Assembly: GCA_014729495.1 (NCBI GenBank)
Contig: WJJV01000091.1
Coordinates: 1-22,234, forward strand
Source: Candidatus Woesearchaeota archaeon
GTDB lineage: Archaea > Nanobdellota > Nanobdellia > Woesearchaeales > UBA12501
Direction: 5' to 3'
Length of the DNA stretch: 22,234 nucleotides
Numbering within the stretch: the first letter of the stretch is position 1; every line of letters begins with the position of its first letter. The notes under the pieces were generated by a model. It did not search any database, was not told the DNA's origin, and saw only the letters and a list, made by a program, of their open reading frames with translations. Below, piece after piece: positions 22,020 to 22,234 of this stretch. Both the position numbers and the translations under genes were made by a program.

Positions 22020-22234
22020 TTACTTTTTCTTCTTTGCTTTCTTTGATGTCTTTTGACTTTTTGAAGCTTTCTCTGAAGTCTTTGAAGCTTTCTTTGGAGT
22101 CTTTTTTGGACTTGCCTTCTTCGCAGTCTTCTTTGAAGTCTTTTTGCCTGTCTTGTTTGTCTTCTTCTCTGTCTTTTTCTCTGTCTTTTCTGCAGCAGCT
22201 TTGCTATTGTCCTTGCTCACTTCCTCTGCATTCT
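22020..22234 (-). CDS. Lysine-rich C-terminal fragment, gene runs off the window
   Basis: The frame is open from the right edge to a TAA at 22020-22022, and reads NAEEVSKDNSKAAAEK followed by repeated KKT, KKA and KTSK units ending in AKKKK. Most residues are Lys, Ser, Thr or Ala, so this is a disordered, strongly basic tail. A GTG at 22220 would allow a free-standing 66-residue protein, but no ribosome binding site is seen in the few bases before it and the frame continues to the edge. Because archaeal ATPase operons commonly run A-B-D, I infer that it is the tail of subunit B or of another gene in that operon; the fragment itself shows no ATPase motif. A histone- or H1-like basic protein is the alternative. 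Confidence 0.5.
   Translation of the reverse strand, partial: NAEEVSKDNSKAAAEKTEKKTEKKTNKTGKKTSKKTAKKASPKKTPKKASKTSEKASKSQKTSKKAKKKK

Overview
The window reads as archaeal, most likely a DPANN-type lineage such as Woesearchaeota or Pacearchaeota; this placement is inferred from protein character and no 16S gene is present. The supporting signs are an A/V-type ATPase subunit D, an AbrB-PhoU fusion regulator, an Lrp-type mini-regulator, a tRNA without an encoded CCA end, TTTATATA or TTTATAAA boxes 22-35 nt upstream of starts with several apparently leaderless genes, and GGAGGTGA-type ribosome binding sites. Arginine is mostly AGG/AGA and isoleucine often ATA.

Left part (1-3374): the end of a small or truncated ORF, an HAD-fold phosphatase-like gene (+), then a PHP phosphoesterase followed by an Lrp/AsnC regulator (-). 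The PHP gene is divergent from an AbrB-PhoU phosphate-type regulator (+), with an AT-rich promoter region between them.

Centre left (3369-13439): a block on the minus strand. Seven tightly packed genes run from phosphomannomutase through nucleotide-sugar dehydrogenase, sugar nucleotidyltransferase, UDP-glucuronate decarboxylase-like and GalE-like epimerases and a radical SAM/SPASM protein to a polysaccharide flippase. Three of the junctions overlap by a few bases. Together they should make activated sugars (UDP-glucuronate, perhaps UDP-xylose and an epimer) and move a lipid-linked glycan across the membrane. No glycosyltransferase lies in the run. Behind its own TATA box follows a 665-residue protein with hydrophobic segments and a C-terminal aminoglycoside-phosphotransferase-like domain with an altered catalytic motif. 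This run plus the kinase-like gene is the best candidate here for something undescribed.

Centre right (13440-19636): a 310-nt divergent promoter region, then a full-length SMC ATPase (+). Convergent to it on the minus strand are a YkgJ-type cysteine-cluster protein, a PIG-L/LmbE-type deacetylase and a GT4 glycosyltransferase. The deacetylase and glycosyltransferase form a pair of the kind that makes deacetylated amino-sugar conjugates.

Right end (19637-22234): a 93-residue unknown protein, two perfect hairpins, one of them abutting the 3' end of tRNA-Gly(UCC), a DHH/DHHA1 phosphoesterase, A-type ATPase subunit D, and at the edge a lysine-rich reading frame that is probably the tail of a gene running out of the window. 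No CRISPR array, insertion sequence, transposase or prophage gene was seen.
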